From: JAVVEG01 sp041689205
GTDB lineage: Bacteria; Pseudomonadota; Gammaproteobacteria; Pseudomonadales; Pseudohongiellaceae
Direction: 5' to 3'
Assembly: GCA_041689205.1 (NCBI GenBank)
Contig: JBDNGQ010000211.1
Span: 28,170-92,169, forward strand
DNA: 64,000 nt
The first letter of the stretch is position 1. Each line of letters starts with the position of its first letter. The position numbers were made by a program, and so were the translations under genes. Positions 20,577 to 29,606 of the stretch are shown piece after piece. Below the pieces are notes generated by a model. It made no database searches, was not told the origin of the DNA, and worked only from the letters and a program-made list of their open reading frames with translations.

Positions 20577-21515
20577 TCAGGTAACCCAGACAAATCCATC
20601 TTTCGATAGATGCTTCTCGCCGTTCCAGCGATATGCACAGAGTTTACCCATTTCCCTGACATCCAGACCACGCGCGGCAATACTGTAATCCAGACAGGCA
20701 ATATGATCATTTAAAGGTGCCGGGTCTCCCGTTCGCCAGTAGTGCCCCACGAACAAAGGTTTATCACCCGCGTAGCCAGGCAATACATTTTCCGGCACCG
20801 GATCGTGCGGCAGAGATTCGATATCCGCAGGTGACAAATCGGCAAGGTCACGGTAGGTAATATCTTTGAGCTGCCACCACTTCAGGCGCACATCACGACG
20901 CTTGATGCCCTGTCGGTCAATATATTCAAGTCCATTCGGCAGACGTACTTCAAGGCCTTTGAGCAGAATTTCCAACGCTTCACACGGCTCGGTTCCCTGC
21001 GTGCACAGTGCTGGCCATGCCTGATCCAGAATGCGCTGGTGCGGATCGGTGTAGCTGGCGATTATTTCCAGCGAGCGCGGGTGCCAACAGGCATGCACTA
21101 CGCGAAATCCGGGCAGATCCAGATACACAGGCAACGTCTTAAACCAGGCAATCATCTGCTGATGCAAGACGGAGTGTTCAACTACCTGAGCGAGAAACTC
21201 TCGATGCTGGGCGCGATTTTTGGCGCTGTGCACACGCATTGGTGCAGTTGGCCGCTCAGGAAAGTGCGTTGCCCAGGCGACCGCATTGAATTCATGATTT
21301 CCCATCACGGCCAGCGCTTTACCATGCTCTACCATGGTCCTGGCAATTCTTACGGTTTCGACCTGCTCGGGACCGCGATCAATAAAGTCTCCCAGAAAGA
21401 CCACCTGCCTGGAGGGATGCTGCCAGATGCCATCGAACTGCTGGTAATCCAGCTTCACAAGCAGGTCTTGCAGGGGTGCCGCGTATCCGTGAATGTCTCC
21501 AATCAGATCGTACAT
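20577..21515 (-). CDS. PPP-family metallophosphatase
   Basis: A calcineurin-like phosphoesterase of 312 residues. The metal-binding motifs are complete: GDIHG at residues 6-10, GDFIDRGPE near residue 42 and GNHEFNA near residue 72, with further histidines later (HACWHPRS, GHYWR). These resemble the bacterial Ser/Thr phosphatase and ApaH/PrpE group. The substrate could be a phosphoprotein or a dinucleoside polyphosphate. The start at 21515 follows GAGAGGA at good spacing; an ATG eight codons upstream lacks this. It converges with the serine hydrolase gene. Confidence 0.82.
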   Translation of the reverse strand: MYDLIGDIHGYAAPLQDLLVKLDYQQFDGIWQHPSRQVVFLGDFIDRGPEQVETVRIARTMVEHGKALAVMGNHEFNAVAWATHFPERPTAPMRVHSAKNRAQHREFLAQVVEHSVLHQQMIAWFKTLPVYLDLPGFRVVHACWHPRSLEIIASYTDPHQRILDQAWPALCTQGTEPCEALEILLKGLEVRLPNGLEYIDRQGIKRRDVRLKWWQLKDITYRDLADLSPADIESLPHDPVPENVLPGYAGDKPLFVGHYWRTGDPAPLNDHIACLDYSIAARGLDVREMGKLCAYRWNGEKHLSKDGFVWVT

Positions 21516-21710
21516 GGCTTTTCCTCTCTCGAATGACACAGATCGTCAGTCGAACGACACAGGTCTGCGTGCGCCGTCAGATGGCTTCATTGCAGACTGC
21601 AGTATAGCAGCCAAAGACAGCGCTTGAATCCGGAGCCCTGTTTGTTCAATAATCAATCATTGTTTTTAGGGAGCCTGTTTTATCAGGCCTGCTTCGGGAG
21701 AGTCAAAAAA

Positions 21711-22715
21711 ATGAAATTCACTAAATCGACTATTGCTGCAGGTGTTCTGCTGGCGATGGCACTCAGCCACGCAATCGCGCAGGACGCACAAGTACCACGA
21801 ACCGCAAGCGGCAAGCCTGATTTGCAGGGCGTCTGGAGCAACCAGACCTTAACTCCGCTTACCCGCAATCGCGAATTTGGTGAAACCCGGGCCCTAAGCG
21901 CTGAACAGGCAAGCCGTCTGGAAGCCGGTCATCAGGAGTTTCTAGCGGCTGAATTTGCCGACAGCGACCCTGATCGTGCCCCAGGCACAGGGGCTCAGGC
22001 TGGTGATGACGGTAACACGGAGGATGGTTACAACGAATTCTGGAAGGAAGTAGGCACCCAGGTCCAACTCATCAACGGCGAGTATCGTTCATCGATCATC
22101 ATTGATCCGCCCAATGGTCAAATACCTTATGCCGGTGATCCGCGCGCCAGATTCAACCGCGATCCGAATGCCCCAGCGCCCTATGATGGACCTGAAGGCC
22201 GACCTCTGGCTGAACGATGCCTGCTCTCCTTCGGTAATCATTCAGGCCCACCCATGCTGCCAGTTATGTATAACAACAACTATCAGTTCGTGCAGACTGA
22301 TGATTATGTAATGATCCTGGCGGAAATGGTGCACGATGCTAGAATTATCCGCATTGACGATGAACCTGTGCCTGATATGCAGAAATGGATGGGGGATTCA
22401 GTAGGACGCTGGGACGGCGATACACTGGTCGTCGAAACGCAGGGGTTCCATCCTCAGCAGCGCGTATTTGGTTCCACCGCCGGATTAAAAGTGACCGAGC
22501 GATTCAGTCGCGTCTCCAATGCAGAAATTCTCTATGCCTTTACTGTTGAAGACCCCGCTACCTTCACCACGCCGTGGACTGGCGAATTGATGTTCAATGC
22601 CAAACCCAGTGATGAAAAAATTTACGAATATGCCTGCCATGAAGGCAACTACGCATTGTCCGGCATACTCGCCGGTGCGCGTGAGGCCGAACGCCAGGCG
22701 GCAGAAGCACAGTAA
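21711..22715 (+). CDS. Exported protein of the PRTxxGxPDxxGVW family, copy 1
   Basis: The product has 334 residues and no characterised relative that I can name. A signal peptide (residues 1-23, ending SHAIA-Q) is followed by VPRTASGKPDLQGVWSN. The central part has ERCLLSFGNHSGPPMLP with a conserved Cys and VMILAEMVHDARIIRID. The C-terminal part has MGDSVGRWDGDTLVVET and YEYACHEGNYALSGIL. The same motifs recur in two further genes here, so the family is real and duplicated. Its function is unknown. An in-frame start at 21624 is possible, but 21711 starts the signal peptide. Confidence 0.75.
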   Translation: MKFTKSTIAAGVLLAMALSHAIAQDAQVPRTASGKPDLQGVWSNQTLTPLTRNREFGETRALSAEQASRLEAGHQEFLAAEFADSDPDRAPGTGAQAGDDGNTEDGYNEFWKEVGTQVQLINGEYRSSIIIDPPNGQIPYAGDPRARFNRDPNAPAPYDGPEGRPLAERCLLSFGNHSGPPMLPVMYNNNYQFVQTDDYVMILAEMVHDARIIRIDDEPVPDMQKWMGDSVGRWDGDTLVVETQGFHPQQRVFGSTAGLKVTERFSRVSNAEILYAFTVEDPATFTTPWTGELMFNAKPSDEKIYEYACHEGNYALSGILAGAREAERQAAEAQ

Positions 22716-22724
22716 GCAAACCGC

Positions 22725-22750
22725 GCTGCCGATTCGTTACCCTCGGCAGC
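22725..22750. terminator. Hairpin between convergent genes
   Basis: GCTGCCGA and TCGGCAGC form an 8-bp stem with a ten-base loop between the convergent exported-protein gene and the cyclotransferase-like gene. There is no clear T-tract on either strand. Confidence 0.4.
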
Positions 22751-22766
22751 CTGATTAAACGCGCTT

Positions 22767-23132
22767 TTACTCAGCAGCCAGCCACGGCCCACTGCTGATT
22801 TTTCGGAAGCCCTCAACCGTGGGGTTATACAGATAGACCCAGGCCGAACCATAACGCGTCGATAACAATTTACGATTGTATAGCCCTTTCTCCGGTGCAT
22901 TTTCGAAGTAACCTTCAAGCTGATCCAGTAGCTCAAACTGTTCGGCATTCACCGCAAATACTTCGACGTCAATCCCCTGTGAAGGCTCTTCCCTTGCTCC
23001 GGGATACGGACCCAGATCATAGAGTGTAATGGCATGGAGTTTATCAACGCCCAGAAATTGCGCACACTCCAACAAAAAATAATTATTGAATCCTCGCTTC
23101 AAGGTTCCATATACAGCTACTGTTACATGCAT
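22767..23132 (-). CDS. Gamma-glutamylcyclotransferase-like protein
   Basis: The product has 121 residues. VAVYGTLKRGFNNYFLL at the N-terminus is the substrate-binding signature of the GGCT/AIG2 fold, and EVFAVNAEQFELLDQLEGY carries the catalytic Glu (in LDQLEGY). The family removes gamma-glutamyl groups as 5-oxoproline from dipeptides or modified amines. The start at 23132 matches the family; an ATG 15 codons upstream would add a basic extension. It lies inside the cluster of exported paralogs but on the opposite strand. Confidence 0.8.
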   Translation of the reverse strand: MHVTVAVYGTLKRGFNNYFLLECAQFLGVDKLHAITLYDLGPYPGAREEPSQGIDVEVFAVNAEQFELLDQLEGYFENAPEKGLYNRKLLSTRYGSAWVYLYNPTVEGFRKISSGPWLAAE

Positions 23133-23246
23133 GAGTCTGGCTTTCCCTCTCATAAATCTGCACAACACAAGGTGCACAATATCATATCGAACAGCAAAAA
23201 CGACTCATGCTGTCGCCGACGCTGCCTTGTGCTATAGCAAATATTT

Positions 23247-23275
23247 TTGGGTGATGCTATCTTCCAGGCTATAAA
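23247..23275 (+). promoter_or_regulatory. Sigma-70 promoter before exported paralog 2
   Basis: TTGGGT and TATAAA are separated by 17 bases, 45 bases before the ATG at 23320. This would drive copies 2 and 3 of the exported family as one transcript. Confidence 0.5.
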
Positions 23276-23319
23276 AAACCTCATATAAATCAGACGAATG
23301 AAATTCAGGAGAATCTGGT

Positions 23320-24138
23320 ATGACTGCAAAATTGCAGCCTCTGCTGAACGCGTTCAGCCTGATTACACTGCTCATTACCTCGAGCCTGGCTGCATCAGCG
23401 GACGCTCAGAACATACCTCGCACAGCCGACGGTAAACCCGACTTCAACGGTATCTGGCAGACCATCGGCAGCGCTCACTACGATATCGAGCCCCATGCTG
23501 CACGAGCAGCCCCCCTGTTTCAACTGGGTGCCTTTGGCGCGATACCGGCCGGTTTGGGTGTGGTTGAAGGTGGCAGCATTCCCTACCATCCAGCCGCATT
23601 GGCGAAAAAACAGGATAAGCAGCAAAACTGGCTGGCCGAGGACCCGGTCGTTAAATGTTATATGCCTGGGGTTCCGCGTGCTAATTACATGCCCTTCCCC
23701 TTCCAGATTGTGCAATCGCCTGAACACATTGCGATGTCCTATGAGTTCGCCAGCGCGATGCGCATCGTTTATATGAACCGCCCTGACTTTAAAGCGCCGG
23801 TGCCCAGCTGGATGGGACACTCACTGGGCAGCTGGGAAGGCGACACCCTGGTGATTGAAGTGACCGAGCAGATGCCGGACAGCTGGTTTGATCACGCCGG
23901 CAATCACCACAGTGCAGCATTGCGTGTGGTAGAGCGTTATACCCACCTTAGTGCGGACGCGATCATGTATGAAGCGACCATCGAAGATCCAGAAGTATTC
24001 AGCCGCCCCTGGAAGTTAAGTATGCCACTGTACCGACGCTTGGAACCGAGGATGCAATTACTGGAATTCAAATGCGTCGAGTTCACAGAAGAGTTGATCT
24101 ATGGTCATTTGAGCAAAGGCGCTGATATAGCTGAATAG
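23320..24138 (+). CDS. Exported protein of the PRTxxGxPDxxGVW family, copy 2
   Basis: A shorter family member of 272 residues. The signal peptide (about residues 1-29, ending SADA-Q) is followed by IPRTADGKPDFNGIWQ. Shared motifs include PVVKCYMPGVPR (conserved Cys), FQIVQSPEHIAMSYE, MGHSLGSWEGDTLVIEV and a final LLEFKCVEF in place of the EYACHEGNYAL of the other two copies. AGGAG precedes the ATG at eight bases. It is 21 bases from copy 3, so the two form an operon. Function unknown. Confidence 0.75.
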   Translation: MTAKLQPLLNAFSLITLLITSSLAASADAQNIPRTADGKPDFNGIWQTIGSAHYDIEPHAARAAPLFQLGAFGAIPAGLGVVEGGSIPYHPAALAKKQDKQQNWLAEDPVVKCYMPGVPRANYMPFPFQIVQSPEHIAMSYEFASAMRIVYMNRPDFKAPVPSWMGHSLGSWEGDTLVIEVTEQMPDSWFDHAGNHHSAALRVVERYTHLSADAIMYEATIEDPEVFSRPWKLSMPLYRRLEPRMQLLEFKCVEFTEELIYGHLSKGADIAE

Positions 24139-24159
24139 CCAGCAATCTGGAGAAAAAAT

Positions 24160-25167
24160 ATGAGCATATACAGAACAGGCATTCATCAATTTCCCATACT
24201 GAGAGTGGCTCTTGTTATCAGCGCTCTGATATCCGGCACAGCATACAGTCAGCAGGACTGGGTACTGCCGCGCACGATAGATGGTCATCCGGACTTCCAG
24301 GGAGTCTGGGCCAATAACAGTGTGACGCCTCTACAAAGGCCGGAAGTTTTCGCCGACCGAGAGCAACTGTCTGCCGAGGAATTTGAACAGTTACGTGTCA
24401 AAGCTGAGCAAATAGCCAGTGATGATGGCGATGCCTTGTTCGGCGATGGTTTCTTCAATGCGGTATTGTCCGGAGAGGTGCAATCTTACGACCCGGCAAC
24501 CGGCAACTACGACTCCAGCTGGATGGTGGAACGGCAGCTGGAAAACCGCACCTCATTGATCGTTGATCCGCCTGATGCTCGGCTGCCCGCGATGACCGAA
24601 CAGGCCAGCACCAGGCTCATGGCAAGAATGAGCGAGCGCCGCGAACGCCCGGCTGACTCCTATCTGGACCGCCCTCTGCAGGAGCGTTGCATCACCTATG
24701 GCATGCCTTATCTGCTGGCTGGCTATAACAGCTATTATCAGATTGTACAAAGCAAGGACACCGTCGCCATTATTCAGGAAATGATTCACGATGTGAGGGT
24801 TATTCCGCTGGATAAGGATGCTCATATCGACGACAAAATCCGGCTCTGGCATGGAGACTCACGTGGTTATTGGGAAGGCGATACGTTGGTGATTGAAACC
24901 CGTAATTTCTCTGCGGAAAGTGATTTTCGAGGCGCTGCTGAAAACCGGATTTTCACCGAACGCTACACCCGCACCGGACCAGACATTCTGCGTTATGAAT
25001 TTACTGTCGAAGATCCGACTACCTGGGTAAGTCCATGGACCGCCGTGCTGAACTACACCCGCAGCGAAGATCCGATTTACGAATATGCCTGTCACGAAGG
25101 CAATTATGCGCTGGAAGGAATTTTGTCGGGCGCGCGTACTGAGGAGCGTGATCGCGCCGGTTTGTAA
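24160..25167 (+). CDS. Exported protein of the PRTxxGxPDxxGVW family, copy 3
   Basis: The product has 335 residues and is closest in length and layout to copy 1. An N-terminal signal peptide (about residues 1-30) is followed by LPRTIDGHPDFQGVWANNSVTPL. It has ERCITYGMPYLLAGYN, IQEMIHDVRVIPLD, HGDSRGYWEGDTLVIET and YEYACHEGNYALEGIL. GGAG lies just upstream of the ATG. The conserved acidic and Trp/Gly-rich motifs and the conserved Cys suggest a fixed fold rather than a low-complexity secreted protein. No function is known to me. It converges with ispH four bases further on. Confidence 0.75.
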   Translation: MSIYRTGIHQFPILRVALVISALISGTAYSQQDWVLPRTIDGHPDFQGVWANNSVTPLQRPEVFADREQLSAEEFEQLRVKAEQIASDDGDALFGDGFFNAVLSGEVQSYDPATGNYDSSWMVERQLENRTSLIVDPPDARLPAMTEQASTRLMARMSERRERPADSYLDRPLQERCITYGMPYLLAGYNSYYQIVQSKDTVAIIQEMIHDVRVIPLDKDAHIDDKIRLWHGDSRGYWEGDTLVIETRNFSAESDFRGAAENRIFTERYTRTGPDILRYEFTVEDPTTWVSPWTAVLNYTRSEDPIYEYACHEGNYALEGILSGARTEERDRAGL

Positions 25168-25170
25168 CCG

Positions 25171-26187
25171 CTAAACGACGCGCAGTTCTTTCGGCATACT
25201 GAACACGACATTTTCCTCAACACCATCAAGTTCCTGAGGTTCCTGCCCGCAGATTTCCTGCAGCCGATTAATAACCTGCCGTACCAGTACTTCCGGCGCT
25301 GAAGCTCCAGCAGTAACACCAAATCTTGATTTACCCTCGAACCAGTGCCGCTGCAAATCATCGACGCTGTCGATCAAATAGGACTCACAGCCCATGCGCT
25401 CGGCAAGTTCTTTCAAACGATTGGAATTGGAGCTGTTTGGAGAACCGACTACCAGCAATAATTCACATTCCAACGCCAATTGTTTAACTGCATCCTGGCG
25501 GTTCTGAGTGGCATAGCAGATGTCTTTTTTACGGGGTCCTTCAATCTGAGGAAAGCGGCTGCGCAGCGCATCAATCACTTTCGCAGTATCGTCCATTGAA
25601 AGCGTGGTCTGGGTAACGTAGGAGAGTTTCTGCGGATTATTTACCTGCAACTCCGCCACGTCCTGAGTCGATTCAACCAGATAAATTCTGCCACCCGCAC
25701 TGGTGCTGTACTGCCCCATAGTGCCTTCCACTTCAGGGTGATGGGCATGACCGATCAACACACATTCACGGCCTGCTGCGCTGAAGTTAACAACTTCCAT
25801 ATGCACTTTGGTCACCAGTGGACAGGTCGCATCAAATACTGTGAACCCTTTATCTTCCGCTTCGGATTTAACCGACTGGGAAACACCATGAGCGCTGAAT
25901 ATCACGATAGAAGAACGTTCCCGCTCATCGATCAGCGGAATATCACTCAGCTCATCTACAAACACAGCGCCACGTTCACGTAGCTGGTTTACTACGAATT
26001 TGTTGTGCACAACTTCATGACGCACATAAATCGGCGCACCAAAAATGTCCAGAGCCCGGTTCACGATATCGATGGCGCGGTCCACGCCGGCACAAAAGCC
26101 ACGGGGATTAGCCAGTTTTATCTGTGCACCCGGAGCACTAATGTCCGAAAATATTTTAACTGGGGATTCCTGCACAACCTGACTCAT
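25171..26187 (-). CDS. ispH: 4-hydroxy-3-methylbut-2-enyl diphosphate reductase
   Basis: Last enzyme of the MEP isoprenoid pathway; reduces HMBPP to isopentenyl and dimethylallyl diphosphate. The product has 338 residues. The three Fe-S cysteines are visible in ANPRGFCAGVDRAI, VFDATCPLVTKVH and KDICYATQNRQ, and GSPNSSNSNRL is the substrate-binding SxN motif. An N-terminal extension of about 20 residues precedes the family core. The start overlaps the fkpB stop (TAATG). Confidence 0.96.
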   Translation of the reverse strand: MSQVVQESPVKIFSDISAPGAQIKLANPRGFCAGVDRAIDIVNRALDIFGAPIYVRHEVVHNKFVVNQLRERGAVFVDELSDIPLIDERERSSIVIFSAHGVSQSVKSEAEDKGFTVFDATCPLVTKVHMEVVNFSAAGRECVLIGHAHHPEVEGTMGQYSTSAGGRIYLVESTQDVAELQVNNPQKLSYVTQTTLSMDDTAKVIDALRSRFPQIEGPRKKDICYATQNRQDAVKQLALECELLLVVGSPNSSNSNRLKELAERMGCESYLIDSVDDLQRHWFEGKSRFGVTAGASAPEVLVRQVINRLQEICGQEPQELDGVEENVVFSMPKELRVV

Positions 26188-26705
26188 TATTGGATCACCA
26201 AAGTTTGCACACCAGCAGGGAGCACCGAAAGTATATCGGCGGCAAAAAATATATCACGACCTGCCAGCGGATGATTAAAATCCACTACCAGCGAAGTCTC
26301 ATCAATATGCTGCACAACACCAGGGATTTCATGGCCACCGCCATCGGCAAAAGAAAGTACAGTACCAGGCTCTACCGGTTCAACGCTGCTGTTCAGCATG
26401 GCGGTAAACTTATGGCGCGGCAAAGTCTGCACATTGCCAGGATTGACCGCACCAAATGCCTCTTCAGGAGCTAGCAGCACGCGCACCTTGGCACCTGATT
26501 GCAGGCCAGCCAGCGCCTGTTCAAATCCAGGCAGTAAGCTGCCATCGCCAACCACAAAACTGGCCGCTTTTTTATCATAATTGGAATCAATTACGGACCC
26601 GTCAGCCAATGCCAGTGAAAAGTGCAAGGTCACTCTGGCACCCGGCTCCACTTCGGCTGGCGTGCTGTCATTCGCTGCCAGCCTGTCAGGTTCAAACTCA
26701 GTCAT
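26187..26705 (-). CDS. fkpB: FKBP-type peptidyl-prolyl isomerase, SlpA/FkpB type
   Basis: A proline isomerase and chaperone of 172 residues. VTLHFSLALADGSVIDSNYDKK and GDGSLLPGFEQALAGLQSGAK form the FKBP core, EEAFG and ILSF-type insert sequences follow, and VVDFNHPLAGRDIFF is the SlyD/FkpB signature. The ATG at 26705 gives a length near the family norm. An upstream TTG at 26735 is in frame but has a poor ribosome binding site. It sits between ileS and ispH as in other Gammaproteobacteria, but lspA, normally just upstream, is missing. Confidence 0.9.
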   Translation of the reverse strand: MTEFEPDRLAANDSTPAEVEPGARVTLHFSLALADGSVIDSNYDKKAASFVVGDGSLLPGFEQALAGLQSGAKVRVLLAPEEAFGAVNPGNVQTLPRHKFTAMLNSSVEPVEPGTVLSFADGGGHEIPGVVQHIDETSLVVDFNHPLAGRDIFFAADILSVLPAGVQTLVIQ

Positions 26706-26765
26706 AAGAACACGCTCAATCATAATAGTTTTCAAATTCCCTGGTTAATCGCCTGGTTACTGGAA

Positions 26766-29606
26766 TCAGGCGAAAAGACGTATTTCCCCTGCTCCAGTGA
26801 TGTTTTCCACACAGCGCCCACACAGTTCAGGATGCTCTTCATTCTGTCCAACATCATCGCGATGGTGCCAGCAGCGAACACACTTCGCATGTGCTGAAGA
26901 GCGAATCAATAGTCTGAGACCGGCTGATTCTGTATTTACTGCCAGCGCATCAGCTTGTTCCAATGGCGCGGTCGCCGCCTGGGATACCATCAGTGCAAAG
27001 CGCAGTTCTGCTCCCAGCCTGTCTAATAAGACCCGCAATTCCGCATCACAATACAAGATAACTTCCGCACTCAGTGCAGCACCGATCAACTTCTGAGCGC
27101 GCTGATTCTCCAACTCTTTATTCACGGCAGTTTTTACTGCCATGACCTTGCGCCAGAATGCGTCGTTAAACTCAGAGACTTCCGGCAGTGTCGGCAAGCC
27201 TTCATCAAAACGGGCAAGAAAAACCGAGTCCGCACGTTTACCTGGAATATGTTGCCAGATCTCATCTGCGGTAAAACTGAGTATCGGCGCCACCAGCTTA
27301 CTGAGTATCTCAACGATATAGTACAAAGCCGTCTGTGTTGAATGCCGTGGCAAACTGTCTGCACGGGTGGTGTACTGTCGGTCCTTGATCACATCCAGAT
27401 AAAAACTGCCCAGCTCAATCACGCAGAAGTTATGCACTTTCTGATATACGTTCAGAAACTGATAATTGTCATAATCTTTCTGCACCTGTTGCTGTAACTG
27501 CTGCGCCTGACGGGTAATCCAGTAGTCAAGCGCCAGCATCTGCTGTGGCTCAACCGCATCCACAACCGGGTCAAAACCTTCAAGATTGGCGAGCATAAAG
27601 CGGGCGGTATTACGGATGCGCCGATAAGAATCAGCCACGCGCTTGAAAATTTCGCCAGAAACAGTCATCTCGCCGCGGTAATCCGTGGCTGCAACCCACA
27701 GGCGCAGAATATCCGCACCGTATTCATTAAACACTTCCTGCGGGGAGATGGTATTGCCAATGGACTTGGACATCTTGCGTCCTTGTGCATCCACGGTAAA
27801 TCCGTGTGTAAGCACTTGTCGGTACGGCGCCGTACCGTTCATGGCGATGGCGGTCTTCAACGAGGACTGGAACCAGCCACGGTGCTGATCAGAGCCTTCC
27901 AGATAAATATCAGCAGGATAAGCGAGCTCTTTCCGCTGCTGCAGTACTGAGTAGTGGGTGACGCCTGAGTCGAACCAGACATCAAGCGTATCGGTTACCT
28001 TGTCATAAAATGCAGCCTCATCGCCCAGCAGATCTTCAGCACTCATTTCAAACCAGGCATCAATGCCGCTTTTCTCGATGCGCTGAGCGACCTGCTCAAT
28101 CAGCTCAGCAGTACGTGGATGCAACTGTTGGGTTTCTTTATTAACAAACAGGGTTATTGGCACGCCCCAAGTGCGCTGGCGGGATACACACCAGTCCGGA
28201 CTTCCTCTGAGCATCAACTCAATACGTGCCTGACCCCACTCCGGGATCCACTGGACGCCGGCCACCGCTTTGAGCGCTGAACCAAGCAGGTCTTTCTCAG
28301 TCATGCTGATAAACCACTGCGGCGTGGCACGGTAAATCAATGGGGTTTTAGTTCGCCAGCAGTGTGCATAGCTGTGCACGATTTTTTCGACGGCTACCAG
28401 TGCATGGCGCGCCTGCAACCGGGCAATGACTTTCTCATCCACCTTGTAAACATGCTCGCCGGCAAACTCCCCGGCAGCCGAGCTGAAGATACCGTCCTGA
28501 TCCACCAGATTCAGCGTTCCCAGTCCGTATTCCCGGCCAACATTAAAGTCATCGACGCCGTGGTCAGGAGCCGTATGCACAGCACCGGTACCAGCTTCCA
28601 GAGTGACATGATCGCCGAGAATGATCGGCACCTGACGCGCGATAAAGGGATGCTGTAACTGCATATGTTCAAGCGCCTGGCCTTTAACAGTCGCCAGCAC
28701 CTTAACCTTGTCGATACCGTAGCGCAGCAGCACAGATTCCTGCAGGCCTGCAGCCACGACCAGCAGTTCGCGACCCACGCCATTAGCACCGGTAATCTCG
28801 CCATCCAGCAACACGTAATCCAGTTCCGCATGCAGTGAGACGGCCTGGTTGGCAGGAAGAGTCCAGGGCGTGGTGGTCCAGATCAGGACTGACAGAGGCA
28901 ACTCAGTCAGATCCACAGCGCTGATTGCAAAGGCCTGTAAAAAAGCTGCCTTGTCCACTACGGGAAAGCGCACATCAATTGCGAACGAAGTCTTGTCCTG
29001 GTATTCAACTTCAGCCTCGGCCAAGGCTGAAGCACCCACAACACTCCAATAGACCGGTTTGAAACCTTTAACCAGATGACCATTGGCAGCGATACGACCA
29101 AGCGCACGCACTGTATTGGCCTCAGTGACAAAATCCATAGTCAGATAAGGATTATCCCATTCACCAAATACCCCCAGGCGAATGAAATCCTTTTTCTGAT
29201 TCTCAACCTGCTTTGCAGCATAGACTCGACAGGCTTTACGAAACTCAGCATGACTGACTTTCTTGCCGGCCTTGCCCAGTTTTTTTTCCACATTGTGTTC
29301 AATCGGCAGACCATGACAATCCCAGCCAGGCACATAAGGGGAATCAAAACCGGCCAGTGTTTTGGCTTTTACAATAATATCTTTCAGGGTTTTATTTACC
29401 GCATGCCCCAGGTGCAAATCACCGTTCGCATAGGGAGGACCGTCATGCAGAATGAATTTAGGATTACCCAGGTTCTGAGCACGAATCCTGCCGTACAGGT
29501 CCATGCTCTGCCACTGCGCCAGCATTGTCGGTTCGCGATGTGCCAGGTTGGCTTTCATCGGAAAGTCGGTATTTGGCAGATTCAGGGTGGTCTTGTAATC
29601 AGTCAT
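26766..29606 (-). CDS. ileS: Isoleucyl-tRNA synthetase
   Basis: Class I synthetase that charges tRNA-Ile and edits valine. The product has 946 residues. HIGH appears as PPYANGDLHLGHAVNK near residue 60, KMSKSIGNT near residue 610, and the C-terminal zinc site is CVRCWHHRDDVGQ...CGRC. The start at 29606 fits the family (MTDYKTTLNLPNTDFPM) and overlaps the ribF stop by eight bases. An upstream in-frame ATG at 29663 lies inside ribF. Only 60 bases separate the stop from the fkpB start chosen here, leaving no room for lspA. Confidence 0.96.
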   Translation of the reverse strand: MTDYKTTLNLPNTDFPMKANLAHREPTMLAQWQSMDLYGRIRAQNLGNPKFILHDGPPYANGDLHLGHAVNKTLKDIIVKAKTLAGFDSPYVPGWDCHGLPIEHNVEKKLGKAGKKVSHAEFRKACRVYAAKQVENQKKDFIRLGVFGEWDNPYLTMDFVTEANTVRALGRIAANGHLVKGFKPVYWSVVGASALAEAEVEYQDKTSFAIDVRFPVVDKAAFLQAFAISAVDLTELPLSVLIWTTTPWTLPANQAVSLHAELDYVLLDGEITGANGVGRELLVVAAGLQESVLLRYGIDKVKVLATVKGQALEHMQLQHPFIARQVPIILGDHVTLEAGTGAVHTAPDHGVDDFNVGREYGLGTLNLVDQDGIFSSAAGEFAGEHVYKVDEKVIARLQARHALVAVEKIVHSYAHCWRTKTPLIYRATPQWFISMTEKDLLGSALKAVAGVQWIPEWGQARIELMLRGSPDWCVSRQRTWGVPITLFVNKETQQLHPRTAELIEQVAQRIEKSGIDAWFEMSAEDLLGDEAAFYDKVTDTLDVWFDSGVTHYSVLQQRKELAYPADIYLEGSDQHRGWFQSSLKTAIAMNGTAPYRQVLTHGFTVDAQGRKMSKSIGNTISPQEVFNEYGADILRLWVAATDYRGEMTVSGEIFKRVADSYRRIRNTARFMLANLEGFDPVVDAVEPQQMLALDYWITRQAQQLQQQVQKDYDNYQFLNVYQKVHNFCVIELGSFYLDVIKDRQYTTRADSLPRHSTQTALYYIVEILSKLVAPILSFTADEIWQHIPGKRADSVFLARFDEGLPTLPEVSEFNDAFWRKVMAVKTAVNKELENQRAQKLIGAALSAEVILYCDAELRVLLDRLGAELRFALMVSQAATAPLEQADALAVNTESAGLRLLIRSSAHAKCVRCWHHRDDVGQNEEHPELCGRCVENITGAGEIRLFA

